Assembly: GCF_013343235.1 (NCBI RefSeq)
Contig: NZ_CP040094.1
Coordinates: 7,683,001-7,747,000 of the forward strand
Length of the DNA: 64,000 bases
From: Nostoc sp. TCL240-02
GTDB lineage: Bacteria > Cyanobacteriota > Cyanobacteriia > Cyanobacteriales > Nostocaceae
Direction of reading: 5' to 3'
Part shown: positions 53,201 through 60,603 of the stretch, one piece after another
Position numbering within the stretch: the first letter of the stretch is position 1
Layout of the letters: each line of letters starts with the position of its first letter
Notes under the pieces: generated by a model
The model's database searches: none
Seen by the model: only the letters and a program-made list of their open reading frames with translations
Told to the model about the DNA's origin: nothing
Translations under genes and position numbers: made by a program

Positions 53201-54622
53201 GATATTAGCGATCGCAAAATTTTGGAGCGAGAACTAGCTCACAAGCAAAAGTTACTGGATACCTTCATCAATAGCGCACCCGTTGGGATAACCATTATAG
53301 ATCTGGATCTGCGTTTCTTATTGATTAATGAAGCATTAGCAGAAATTAATGGCATTCCCGCAGCAGCGCATATTGGCAAAACACTGGGGGAGATTGTCCC
53401 CGATTTGACACCAAAGCTGGAGCAGGTGTTGCACCATGTTTCGACAACGGGTGAACCGATTCTGGATTTGGAAATCACTGGAGAAACCCCAAAACTTCCA
53501 GGTGTCATCAGGACTTGGCTAGCCTCTTATTTTCCGATTCAGTCTGAAGCCGATCAACCCATTAGTATGGGCATTGTTGTAGTTGAAATCAGCGATCGCA
53601 AACGTGCCGAGCAAATGTTAGAGTTGCAAGCGGTAATTACCCGCAACATGGCAGAAGGAATTTGCCTAGTTCGTGCTACAGATGGTGTGTTCGTCTACAC
53701 CAATCCTAAATTTGAGCAGATGTTTGGCTATGAACCCGATGAATTAACTGGTCAGCATGTGTCGATTGTGAACTATGGAGATGAAGATACTACACCTGAA
53801 GAAGTGAATCAGGCAATTAGGACTGCTATCTTGCAACATGGTGAAGCTACTTATGAAGTTCATAATGTTAAGAAAGATGGCACCCCATTCTGGTGTAGGT
53901 CAAACGCTTCCATCTTTAGGCATCCTGAGTATGGAAGCGTCATTGTCGCTGTCCACCAAGATATCACCGAGCATAAGCAAGCAGAGGAAAAACTCATAGC
54001 CTCTCTTAAAGAAAAAGAAGTATTACTTAAAGAAATTCACCATCGGGTGAAGAACAATTTAGGAATTGTCAGCAGTTTGCTGCAAATGCAGTGCAGACGT
54101 ACACAAGATCCTGTCGTGACAGCTATTTTACGCGATAGCCAAAACCGCATTGCCTCCATTGCCCTAGTTCATGAAAAACTATACCGTTCTGAAGACCTCT
54201 CTGATATTGATTTTGCTCAATACATCCCAGATTTAACAACTCATTTATTCGATTCATATAACGTTAGTTCCAGCCAAATTCAACTAAAGATTCAAGTTGA
54301 TGATGCTAGCCTTGACATCGAAACCGCTATTCCTTGCGGCTTGATTATCAACGAACTGGTTTCCAATGCTTTGAAATATGCCTTTGTTGGTAAAATTAGA
54401 GGAGAAATTGAAGTTAAGTTTTATCAAAAAGCAGAGTCTAATTTGATACTAATTATTCGAGATAATGGCATTGGTTTACCTGAAAATTTTGATAGCAAGA
54501 AAGCTAAAACACTGGGCATAACCCTTGTCCAAGGCTTAGTCAAACAGTTAAGAGGAAAACTCGAAATTGAATCTCACCAGGGAACACAGTTCAAAATTAC
54601 TTTTACAAACAGCCGGATATAA
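50276..54622 (+). CDS. cyanobacteriochrome-type hybrid sensor kinase (REC-GAF-PASx7-HisKA_2-HATPase)
   Basis: 1448 residues. AGGAGG lies nine bases before ATG 50276, which sets the start. A receiver domain comes first (Asp59 in VILLDYRLPD). The GAF domain (about 140-310) has the DXCF motif DTCF (207-210, Cys209) and a Cys237-His238 pair in GLSECHLQLLEQFQVKANL, the two cysteines typical of DXCF cyanobacteriochromes that hold a bilin. About seven PAS domains follow. The kinase is HisKA_2 type (IHHRVKNNLGIVSSLLQMQ, His1255 region) with a HATPase (NELVSNALKYAF, DNGIGLP). The next gene, also receiver-plus-kinase, starts two bases after the stop, suggesting one operon. Light sensing is inferred from motifs. 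Confidence 0.88.
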   Translation: MAVNAITICFVEDSAEDRALYRRFLERDDRYTYNIYEFELGNKALQACQGKIPDVILLDYRLPDLDGLEFFTKLQRQTSSSQISVIMVTGQGNETIAVQAIKSGVHDYLVKGKLTQENFCRMIHGAIKHKQLKQQQEQQHLVGAIALHIRKSLHLQDILTTSVQQVRQLLGADRVLVYQFTPLMQGCIVSESVLPEWKSSLGLEIEDTCFQESQGEKYRQGKIWTTTNIYEAGLSECHLQLLEQFQVKANLIVPILVENIATSAVELWGLFIVHQCSAPRQWQAFEVELLNQLTVQLAIAIQQAELYHNLQIFNTELEAKVQERTAKLQESDRRFRAIFNNTFQFTGLLTPSGILLETNQTALSFGGLQLEDVINRPFWEAHWWTISPQTQEELKQAIAHAAKGKFVRYEVDVLGANNRVATIDFSLRPLQDETGKVVLLIPEGRDITERKQTELALHERKVMLHLIGDNLSNGAVYRVIRELDGSDRFSYLSGGIERLMEVKVEDALRDSSLLYRQFIPEDIPRLEEAVEESRLNLSVFDIQLRIRTASGQLKWFHFRSTPRQLQDGRVAWDGLVVDVTDLKNSEETLRKSQALLEESQRVARLGNWEFDLSSGKITWSKGLFDLFNREPALLEPSYEENLQLYHPEDGQKLHQAVERAIATGESYKQILRVPQNGSNRYFEGIGYAEFNADGEVIRLYGTAQDVTEREIALRDRQKAEETLRQSEERLQLALEASGDGLWDWNILTREVYYSRRYLEMLGYSFDELPQDWSTWKRLVHLDDLPWVEEILAAHLNDSSVPYKFDYRLRTKSGEWKWIANYGKVVIRDEEGNPLRISGTHRDISHVYDELRLRKQTEAALTRSEEQLRLTLEFNHIGIWDWNVETGEVIWNDNHFRLLGLEPETSASYQRWRNCVHLEDVDRIEQAVLNALAEHTNFEDEYRVIYPDGSVHWLIGKGRGIHNEAGDPVRMLGVIIDISDRKILERELAHKQKLLDTFINSAPVGITIIDLDLRFLLINEALAEINGIPAAAHIGKTLGEIVPDLTPKLEQVLHHVSTTGEPILDLEITGETPKLPGVIRTWLASYFPIQSEADQPISMGIVVVEISDRKRAEQMLELQAVITRNMAEGICLVRATDGVFVYTNPKFEQMFGYEPDELTGQHVSIVNYGDEDTTPEEVNQAIRTAILQHGEATYEVHNVKKDGTPFWCRSNASIFRHPEYGSVIVAVHQDITEHKQAEEKLIASLKEKEVLLKEIHHRVKNNLGIVSSLLQMQCRRTQDPVVTAILRDSQNRIASIALVHEKLYRSEDLSDIDFAQYIPDLTTHLFDSYNVSSSQIQLKIQVDDASLDIETAIPCGLIINELVSNALKYAFVGKIRGEIEVKFYQKAESNLILIIRDNGIGLPENFDSKKAKTLGITLVQGLVKQLRGKLEIESHQGTQFKITFTNSRI

Positions 54623-54624
54623 AA

Positions 54625-56244
54625 ATGATTGGCATTCCATCAAACACACATAAAAAGGAGACAGTTCAAATCCTAGTTGTTGAAGATGAATATATTCTTG
54701 CCATCAACTTACAAGAAAGTTTAGAGTCTCTGGGATACACTGTTTTAGGCATCGCCGATTCTGCAGAAGAGGCAATTGAAAAAGCAACTGAGTCACGCCC
54801 AAACTTGATTTTAATGGATATCAGGTTACGCGGCGAAATGGACGGGATTCAAGCATCTGAGCAAATTTGGCGTAATTTGCAAATTCCTATTATATATCTT
54901 ACAGGCCACTCGGATAAAAGTACCGTGGAGCGGGCAACACTAACATCACCCTTTGGGTATATTCTCAAACCCATCAAGGAACAAGAACTTTACGTTGCCA
55001 TTCAAACAGCACTCAATCGCTACGATCGCGAGCAATTTTTGAGTTCTGTCCTTAGAGGAATGGGGGACGGTGTGATTGTAGTTGATCCTGAGTTGCGTGT
55101 AAAGTACCTAAATCAGGCAGGTGAAGCATTAACAGGGTGGCGATGGGATGAAGCCAAAGGACGGATCTTAACAGAGGTGTTCCGACTTATTGACGAACAA
55201 ACTCAGATCCCTGCCCAAAATCCAATTCTCGCAGCCCTCCAACAAGAAACTACTATCTATCTAGGCAGTGAAATTTTACTAATTACCAGAGACGGGACAA
55301 CTATACCAGTCGCTGATAGTGCTACTCCCCTCAGAGACAACAGTGGCATCATTACAGGAGCAGTATTAGTTTTTCGAGATGACACACAACGACGGCTCAC
55401 CGAAGAACGCAATCTCGCAACCGAACGTGCCCAACAACTAGAAATTCAAGTGGCAGAACTCCAACGTCTGAACAAGTTGAAAGAGGATTTTCTCGCAACC
55501 ACTTCTCATGAAATGCGAACGCCGTTGTCAAATATTAAAATGGCCATCTCCGCCCTAGAAAATATTCTCGATCGGCAGGGTAGCTTAAATTCAAACCCAC
55601 TTTCTCCATCGGAATCTGTAGCCCGCTACTTAACTGTCCTGCGTGAGCAGTGCGAACAAGAACTGAATCTAGTAGACAATTTGCTGCATATTCGAATGAT
55701 TGATGCAGATGTCTATCCATTGGAATTAACTTCAATTCAACTTCAACATTGGCTGCCTCACGTCGCCGAGTATTTTGAAGAAAGTGCGAAAGCTAGGGAA
55801 CAGACTTTGGAAGTTAATATTGAGCCAAATTTACCACCTTTAGTTTCAGACTCGGCTAGCCTGACCGAAATTGTCTCAGAATTACTCAACAATGCTTGTA
55901 AATATACCCCGCCTGAAGGACAGATTAGAATGGATGTTCGGATAATCGACACCACAAAAAGTCTCATAAATGAGGATGCTGAATCTGGTATATTAGATAA
56001 CCCTCAAGTCCCCTACTTTCAAATTATAATTAGTAATTCTGGGGTAATAATCCCCACAATAGAACAATCTCGAATCTTTGAGCCATTTTACCGAATTCCT
56101 CAGAGCGATCGCTGGCAACATGGCGGCACAGGATTAGGTTTAGCATTAGTAAAGAAGTTAGTAGAATATCTCCAAGGCAAAATTGAAGTTACTAGTTCTC
56201 ATGGCTGGGCAACGTTCATAGTTCAACTGCCGTTAAGCCTGTGA
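54625..56244 (+). CDS. hybrid response regulator/histidine kinase (REC-PAS-HisKA-HATPase)
   Basis: 539 residues. An N-terminal receiver (ILVVEDEYILAINLQESLES, phospho-Asp in LILMDIRLRGEMDG) is followed by a PAS domain (LRVKYLNQAGEALTGWRWDE) with its C-terminal cap. A classical HisKA (TTSHEMRTPLSNIKMAISAL) and HATPase (SELLNNACKYTPPEGQIR, GGTGLGLALVKKLVEYLQGK) complete it. The upstream kinase of 50276 ends two bases before its ATG, so translational coupling and phosphotransfer from that photoreceptor kinase to this receiver are plausible. Its output partner is not evident. Confidence 0.88.
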   Translation: MIGIPSNTHKKETVQILVVEDEYILAINLQESLESLGYTVLGIADSAEEAIEKATESRPNLILMDIRLRGEMDGIQASEQIWRNLQIPIIYLTGHSDKSTVERATLTSPFGYILKPIKEQELYVAIQTALNRYDREQFLSSVLRGMGDGVIVVDPELRVKYLNQAGEALTGWRWDEAKGRILTEVFRLIDEQTQIPAQNPILAALQQETTIYLGSEILLITRDGTTIPVADSATPLRDNSGIITGAVLVFRDDTQRRLTEERNLATERAQQLEIQVAELQRLNKLKEDFLATTSHEMRTPLSNIKMAISALENILDRQGSLNSNPLSPSESVARYLTVLREQCEQELNLVDNLLHIRMIDADVYPLELTSIQLQHWLPHVAEYFEESAKAREQTLEVNIEPNLPPLVSDSASLTEIVSELLNNACKYTPPEGQIRMDVRIIDTTKSLINEDAESGILDNPQVPYFQIIISNSGVIIPTIEQSRIFEPFYRIPQSDRWQHGGTGLGLALVKKLVEYLQGKIEVTSSHGWATFIVQLPLSL

Positions 56245-56301
56245 CTAGAGAGGCAGGGTGCGGGGAGGGTGGGAGGTATGGGGAGTGTGGGAAGATGAAG
56301 A

Positions 56302-56769
56302 ATGGAACGGTCGAAATTAAAGAAGATGGAAGAAAAAGGGAAGAAGTATTTTAGAACTCATGAGGATTTAGCCATTTATCAATTAGCATTTGAAACAGCA
56401 ATGCAAATTTTTGAATATTCTAAAAAGTTCCCAGTTGAAGAAAAATATTCATTAACTGACCAAATTCGTCGCTCCGACGCTCGAAGACTCGCTACCGCTT
56501 CGCTATCTCGCTCTGTCTGTGCAAATATGGCATAGGCTTGGAGAAAACGGCGATATAAAGCCGCTTTTGTCGCTAAACTGAATGATTGTGTTCGCGGAGC
56601 GTGTCGTAGACAGGCGGAGGCAGCAGAAACTCAAGTTTGGTTAAAGTTTGCTGTGAAATGTCAATATCTTACGGTCGAACAAGGAAGAGAACTCTACGCT
56701 CCTTACAATCAAGTCCTTAGTGGGTTAGTCAAGATGATTACCCATCCAGATGATTGGTTACTTGACTAA
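56302..56769 (+). pseudogene. four-helix-bundle (23S intervening-sequence type) protein with in-frame TAG and repeat insertions
   Basis: The frame from ATG 56302 (GGAAG seven bases upstream) reads KKYFRTHEDLAIYQLAFETA and continues with family sequence to RRS. It then meets a short repeat-coded stretch (DARRLATASLS), then RSVCANMA and TAG at 56533. After the stop the frame reads AWRKRRYKAAFVAKLNDC, another repeat-coded insert (VRGACRRQ, from a GTTCGCGGAGCGTGT-type palindrome) and the normal end ETQVWLKFAVKCQYL to GLVKMITHPDDWLLD and TAA at 56767. Normally this region reads ANMAEAWRKRRY, so a GAG-to-TAG change is likely. Such proteins are of unknown function. Confidence 0.85.
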
Positions 56770-56778
56770 ATTTCCACA

Positions 56779-56823
56779 CCTCCCACACCTCCCACACCTC
56801 CCACACCTCCCACACCTCCCACA
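56779..56823. repeat. CCTCCCACA nine-base tandem repeat (5 copies)
   Basis: Five consecutive perfect copies of CCTCCCACA downstream of the four-helix-bundle pseudogene. A pyrimidine-only strand asymmetry is obvious. The MITE at 56840 starts just beyond it. Confidence 0.88.
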
Positions 56824-56839
56824 CTCCCCACCCTATGAG

Positions 56840-57004
56840 CTACGGTGTACACACAAGTATAGTCCGCAAAGGTTTCAACCCTTTTAGCCCCGTAAATACC
56901 CGAATTTTGGGCAACTAGAAATTCCATTTACCCCGCTAATTTTAAGGTTAGGGCAACGAAACCAAGTTTTAGGTGGGATTTCAAGACTTGTGTGTACACC
57001 GTAG
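56840..57004. mobile_element. 165-bp MITE with 19-bp inverted repeats and 10-bp target duplication
   Basis: CTACGGTGTACACACAAGT at 56840 and its exact reverse complement ending at 57004 form perfect 19-base terminal repeats. The flanks ACCCTATGAG at 56830-56839 and 57005-57014 are identical, a 10-bp target duplication. The interior has no open frame. A 10-bp duplication points to an IS4/ISAs1-like transposase acting in trans, but no such transposase is in the window. Confidence 0.92.
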
Positions 57005-57059
57005 ACCCTATGAGTGAGAAATTCGGGTTATCCTCTTCATTGACCGAGTTTACTGTTGG

Positions 57060-58499
57060 CTAAAGCTCAGGTTGCTCGATGGGAATTTCGATCGCAAACT
57101 CTGCTCCTTGCCCAACAGAAGAAGTGCAGGTAATATTTCCTCGGTGTTTTTGGACGATAATCTGATAGCTAATAGATAATCCTAGCCCGCTACCTTTACC
57201 CACAGGTTTTGTGGTAAAAAATGGGTCAAATAAACGCGATCGCACCGACTCTTCTATACCAGGACCATTATCTGCGATCACAATTTTGATCGTATTTAAG
57301 TCTGTCACCTCTGTGTGAATCCTAATTTGGGGAGTAGGGAAGAGCCACTGCGGGTTTGAGGTTTCTCCAAGTGCAGGAACTGGTGTGTCTCCCCAATTAG
57401 AGTGACTCCCGTCAAGTGGCATTTGAGAGTAACGATTAAAAGATTGATTCCCCGCTCCCCACTCCCCATTACCCCTTATTCCCAGAGGGGGCCCCACCTT
57501 CCCCATTCCCTCTTCTATTGCATCAATAGCATTATTCAATAAATGCATAAATACTTGGTTTAGTTCACTCGCATAGCAAGTAACTAGGGGCAAGTTACCA
57601 TAATCTTTCACTACAATAATTGCGGGACGGTCTACTGCTTCTCTGAGTCGATGTTGTAACATCACCAGAGTGTTTTCGATGTCTTCATGGATATTTACCC
57701 GTTTTATCTCTGCTTCATCATGTCGAGAAAAGTGTTGTAGCGCCATGACAATTTCCCGAATGCGATCGGAGCCTCTATACATTGCACCTATGAGGTTTTG
57801 TAGATCGTTAATCACAAAATTCAGGTCTATATCTTTGGCTATTTGCTGAATTTTGAATGTAGGTTTTGGGTATTCTTGTTGATAAACTTCAATCAGATTC
57901 ACTAGGTCTTGCACATATTGACCAGCATATTGGAGATTACCATAAATAAAACTGATGGGATTATTAATTTCATGAGCCAGCCCAGCCACTAGCTGCCCCA
58001 GCGCCACCATTTTTTCGTTTTGAATCTGTTGAACTTGAGCGGATTTTAAGTTGTCAAGAGCCTCTTGTAATAAAAAGTTTTTTTCTTGCAGTCTAACTTG
58101 AAGCAAACGTAAATTAATCTGATTTTCAATTCGCAACACAACCTCTGCCCCGTGAAAAGGTTTGGCAATATAATCTACACCACCAACATCAAAAGCTTTT
58201 ACTTTATCCACAACATCATCCAGGGCGCTGATAAAAATTACTGGGACTTCACAAGTTTTATCGTCAGCCTTTAGTTGTTGACAAACTTGATATCCATCCA
58301 TACCTGGCATGTTGATATCCAGCAAAATCACATCCGGCAAAACCATTTGACACGCAGTTAGTGCCATTTTACCGTTTAAAGCTTTGCGAACTTCAAAACC
58401 TTGTGCAGTCAACATTGCCGATAAAAGCCTCAAATTATCTGGGGTATCATCGACCACCAAAATATTTTTTTTATGATGGTTAGTTTGATTGAAATGCAT
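57060..58499 (-). CDS. hybrid response regulator/histidine kinase (REC-HisKA-HATPase)
   Basis: 479 residues. A receiver (ILVVDDTPDNLRLLSAMLTA, phospho-Asp in VILLDINMPGMDGY) is joined by a coiled coil to a HisKA of the NtrB-like type (QLVAGLAHEINNPISFIYGN) and a HATPase (NQVFMHLLNNAIDAIEEGMG, KGSGLGLSISYQII). Between the N and G boxes, at residues 342-388, there is an insert of about 50 residues rich in Gly, Asn, Pro and Ser. It is encoded by sequence resembling the local repeats, and the ATP-lid region may be affected. The kinase should be stand-alone soluble. Confidence 0.87.
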   Translation of the reverse strand: MHFNQTNHHKKNILVVDDTPDNLRLLSAMLTAQGFEVRKALNGKMALTACQMVLPDVILLDINMPGMDGYQVCQQLKADDKTCEVPVIFISALDDVVDKVKAFDVGGVDYIAKPFHGAEVVLRIENQINLRLLQVRLQEKNFLLQEALDNLKSAQVQQIQNEKMVALGQLVAGLAHEINNPISFIYGNLQYAGQYVQDLVNLIEVYQQEYPKPTFKIQQIAKDIDLNFVINDLQNLIGAMYRGSDRIREIVMALQHFSRHDEAEIKRVNIHEDIENTLVMLQHRLREAVDRPAIIVVKDYGNLPLVTCYASELNQVFMHLLNNAIDAIEEGMGKVGPPLGIRGNGEWGAGNQSFNRYSQMPLDGSHSNWGDTPVPALGETSNPQWLFPTPQIRIHTEVTDLNTIKIVIADNGPGIEESVRSRLFDPFFTTKPVGKGSGLGLSISYQIIVQKHRGNITCTSSVGQGAEFAIEIPIEQPEL

Positions 58500-58767
58500 T
58501 ATGTATCAAAAGCTATGCTTGTAATGATTGAGGATAGTAAATGATTATTTAAAATTACCCTGATTTTTTTGCTCAATTTCACCAAAATATTTATATTTAT
58601 AGTTTAACTCCCACAGTGGCTAGAGAGTTTTATAAACTACCAAACTATTGGCCAATTATGAGCGTGGGAATCTGATAGCCTGCTTATAGCAGCTTATCTA
58701 GATAGCCCACACAGATAATCTAGTCGAACGCCAACAATGAAATTTTTCCCAAGTGCTTAGTGGATAG

Positions 58768-60603
58768 CTACCATTGAGGTGAGGCGATAAGCAACTTAAC
58801 AACCAATTGTTGTTCTATGGGTTCAGAAAACAGAAATCCTTGAGCAAAATTACAATTTAGACTTCTCAACTGGGCTAACTGTTCTTCTGTTTCGACACCT
58901 TCAGCGATCGCACTCATGCCCATTGAGTTGGCAATGCCAATCATTGCTGGTACTAACCCCATATTTTCTTTGTTATCCTGCATACGTTTGACGAAAGATT
59001 TATCAATTTTGAGGGCATTTAAAGGAAAGCTGTGCAGGTAACTTAAAGAGGAATATCCTGTACCAAAGTCATCCATAACTAACTTTATGTTTCGCTGTTT
59101 TAGTTGTTGAAAAATTATCTTAATTGCATTAGTATTTTCCATAATTACACTTTCTGTTATTTCTAATTCTAAATATGTAGGATTTATTTTAGTTTCATAA
59201 ATAATTCTATCAATTTGTTCTACAAAATTGGGTTGTAAAAATAACCTAGCGCTCAAATTAACACTAATAGTTAGAGGTTCTGGTGTCACTGATTGATGTT
59301 GCCAGACGCTTAGTTGATTACAAGCTGACTGTAATACCCAAGTATTGATGGCATTAATTAAACCTGTTTCTTCTGCTACAGGAATAAATTCTGTAGGAGG
59401 AACTAGACCACGAATTGGATGTTGCCAGCGCACCAAGGCTTCAAATCCAGAAATTCTACCTGTAATTAGAGAAACAATTGGCTGATAATAAACGAGGAAT
59501 TCTTGCCTTTCAACAGCCCTTCGTAGATCATTTTCTAACTCTAAAAGCTGAATAGCTTCCTGATGCATCGCTGGATTAAAAACATGATATTTGGCTCTTC
59601 CTTGAGCCTTAGCCCGATACATTGCCGTATCAGCATCCCGCAGCAAATACTCTGGCCGATCGTAATCTTTATTGCCCCAACTAATGCCAATACTGGCATT
59701 CATAAAGACTTCATATCTTGATAGTTTAAAAGCAAGTGATAGCTGTTTTAGAATCCTATCAGCAACTTGGATTGCTATATTGATATCCGTAATATTTTCT
59801 AAGAGAATTCCAAATTCATCACCACCCAATCGGGCTAGAGTATCAATAGGTATGAGACACGCTTGCAGGCGACGAGCGATAGAAATCAGCAATTCATCTC
59901 CTACCAAATGACCAAGCGAATCATTGACAACTTTGAAGCGATCGCAGTCTAAAAAAAGTACTGCAAACTGATAACTAGATTCTTGTTTTGCTCGATTGAG
60001 AGCATTATCTAGTTTTCTCATAAACAACACTCGGTTTGGTAATCCAGTCAGGGAATCATGCAGCGCTATATCTAATAGTTTACTTTGCAATTTCTGGCGG
60101 GAATTTATTTCTTTTTGAAGTTTTTGGAGAGCTTTTTCTAGCTCCTCAGTTCGCTGTGTTACCCGATGTTCCAATTCTACATTTAGTTTCAATATTTCTA
60201 ATCGCGCTGACCTCAATGCCAGTTGATTTTTCACGCGGACTAAAACTTCTTGAAACTCAAAAGGTTTAGTGATGTAGTCTACACCGCCTACCTTAAAGGC
60301 TTTAACTTTGTCAAAAACATCATCTAAAGCGCTAATAAAAATTACCGGAATATCGGCTGTTAGCTCCCAAGCTTTAAATGCCTGACAAATTTCATAGCCA
60401 TCTACTTCTGGCATCATAATATCGAGCAAAATCAGATCCGGCAATACTGTTTGAGTTGCTGTCAGTGCCATTTGCCAATTCAAGGCTTTACGAACGTTAT
60501 ACCCTTCCCTTGTCAATATTGAGGATAAAACCCGCAGGTTGTCCGCCATATCGTCAACGATCAAAATATCTTTTTTATTAGGGTCTAAATGCTCGTAATT
60601 CAT
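58768..60603 (-). CDS. receiver-GGDEF-EAL cyclic-di-GMP regulator
   Basis: 611 residues: a receiver (ILIVDDMADNLRVLSSILTR, phospho-Asp in LILLDIMMPEVDGY), a coiled coil, a GGDEF diguanylate cyclase with intact ARLGGDEFGILLE and an EAL phosphodiesterase with intact GFEALVRWQHP and VMDDFGTGYSSLSYL. Both catalytic signatures are conserved, so both synthesis and breakdown of c-di-GMP are possible. The ATG overlaps the stop of the upstream Cache-kinase gene (ATGA), so the kinase and this regulator form an operon and very likely a phosphorelay pair. Confidence 0.92.
   Translation of the reverse strand: MNYEHLDPNKKDILIVDDMADNLRVLSSILTREGYNVRKALNWQMALTATQTVLPDLILLDIMMPEVDGYEICQAFKAWELTADIPVIFISALDDVFDKVKAFKVGGVDYITKPFEFQEVLVRVKNQLALRSARLEILKLNVELEHRVTQRTEELEKALQKLQKEINSRQKLQSKLLDIALHDSLTGLPNRVLFMRKLDNALNRAKQESSYQFAVLFLDCDRFKVVNDSLGHLVGDELLISIARRLQACLIPIDTLARLGGDEFGILLENITDINIAIQVADRILKQLSLAFKLSRYEVFMNASIGISWGNKDYDRPEYLLRDADTAMYRAKAQGRAKYHVFNPAMHQEAIQLLELENDLRRAVERQEFLVYYQPIVSLITGRISGFEALVRWQHPIRGLVPPTEFIPVAEETGLINAINTWVLQSACNQLSVWQHQSVTPEPLTISVNLSARLFLQPNFVEQIDRIIYETKINPTYLELEITESVIMENTNAIKIIFQQLKQRNIKLVMDDFGTGYSSLSYLHSFPLNALKIDKSFVKRMQDNKENMGLVPAMIGIANSMGMSAIAEGVETEEQLAQLRSLNCNFAQGFLFSEPIEQQLVVKLLIASPQW

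Noticed and set aside
56779-56823. Tandem CCTCCCACA units considered as an origin or CRISPR-like array
   Set aside because: Only five nine-base copies, no spacers, no iteron-type flanking gene.
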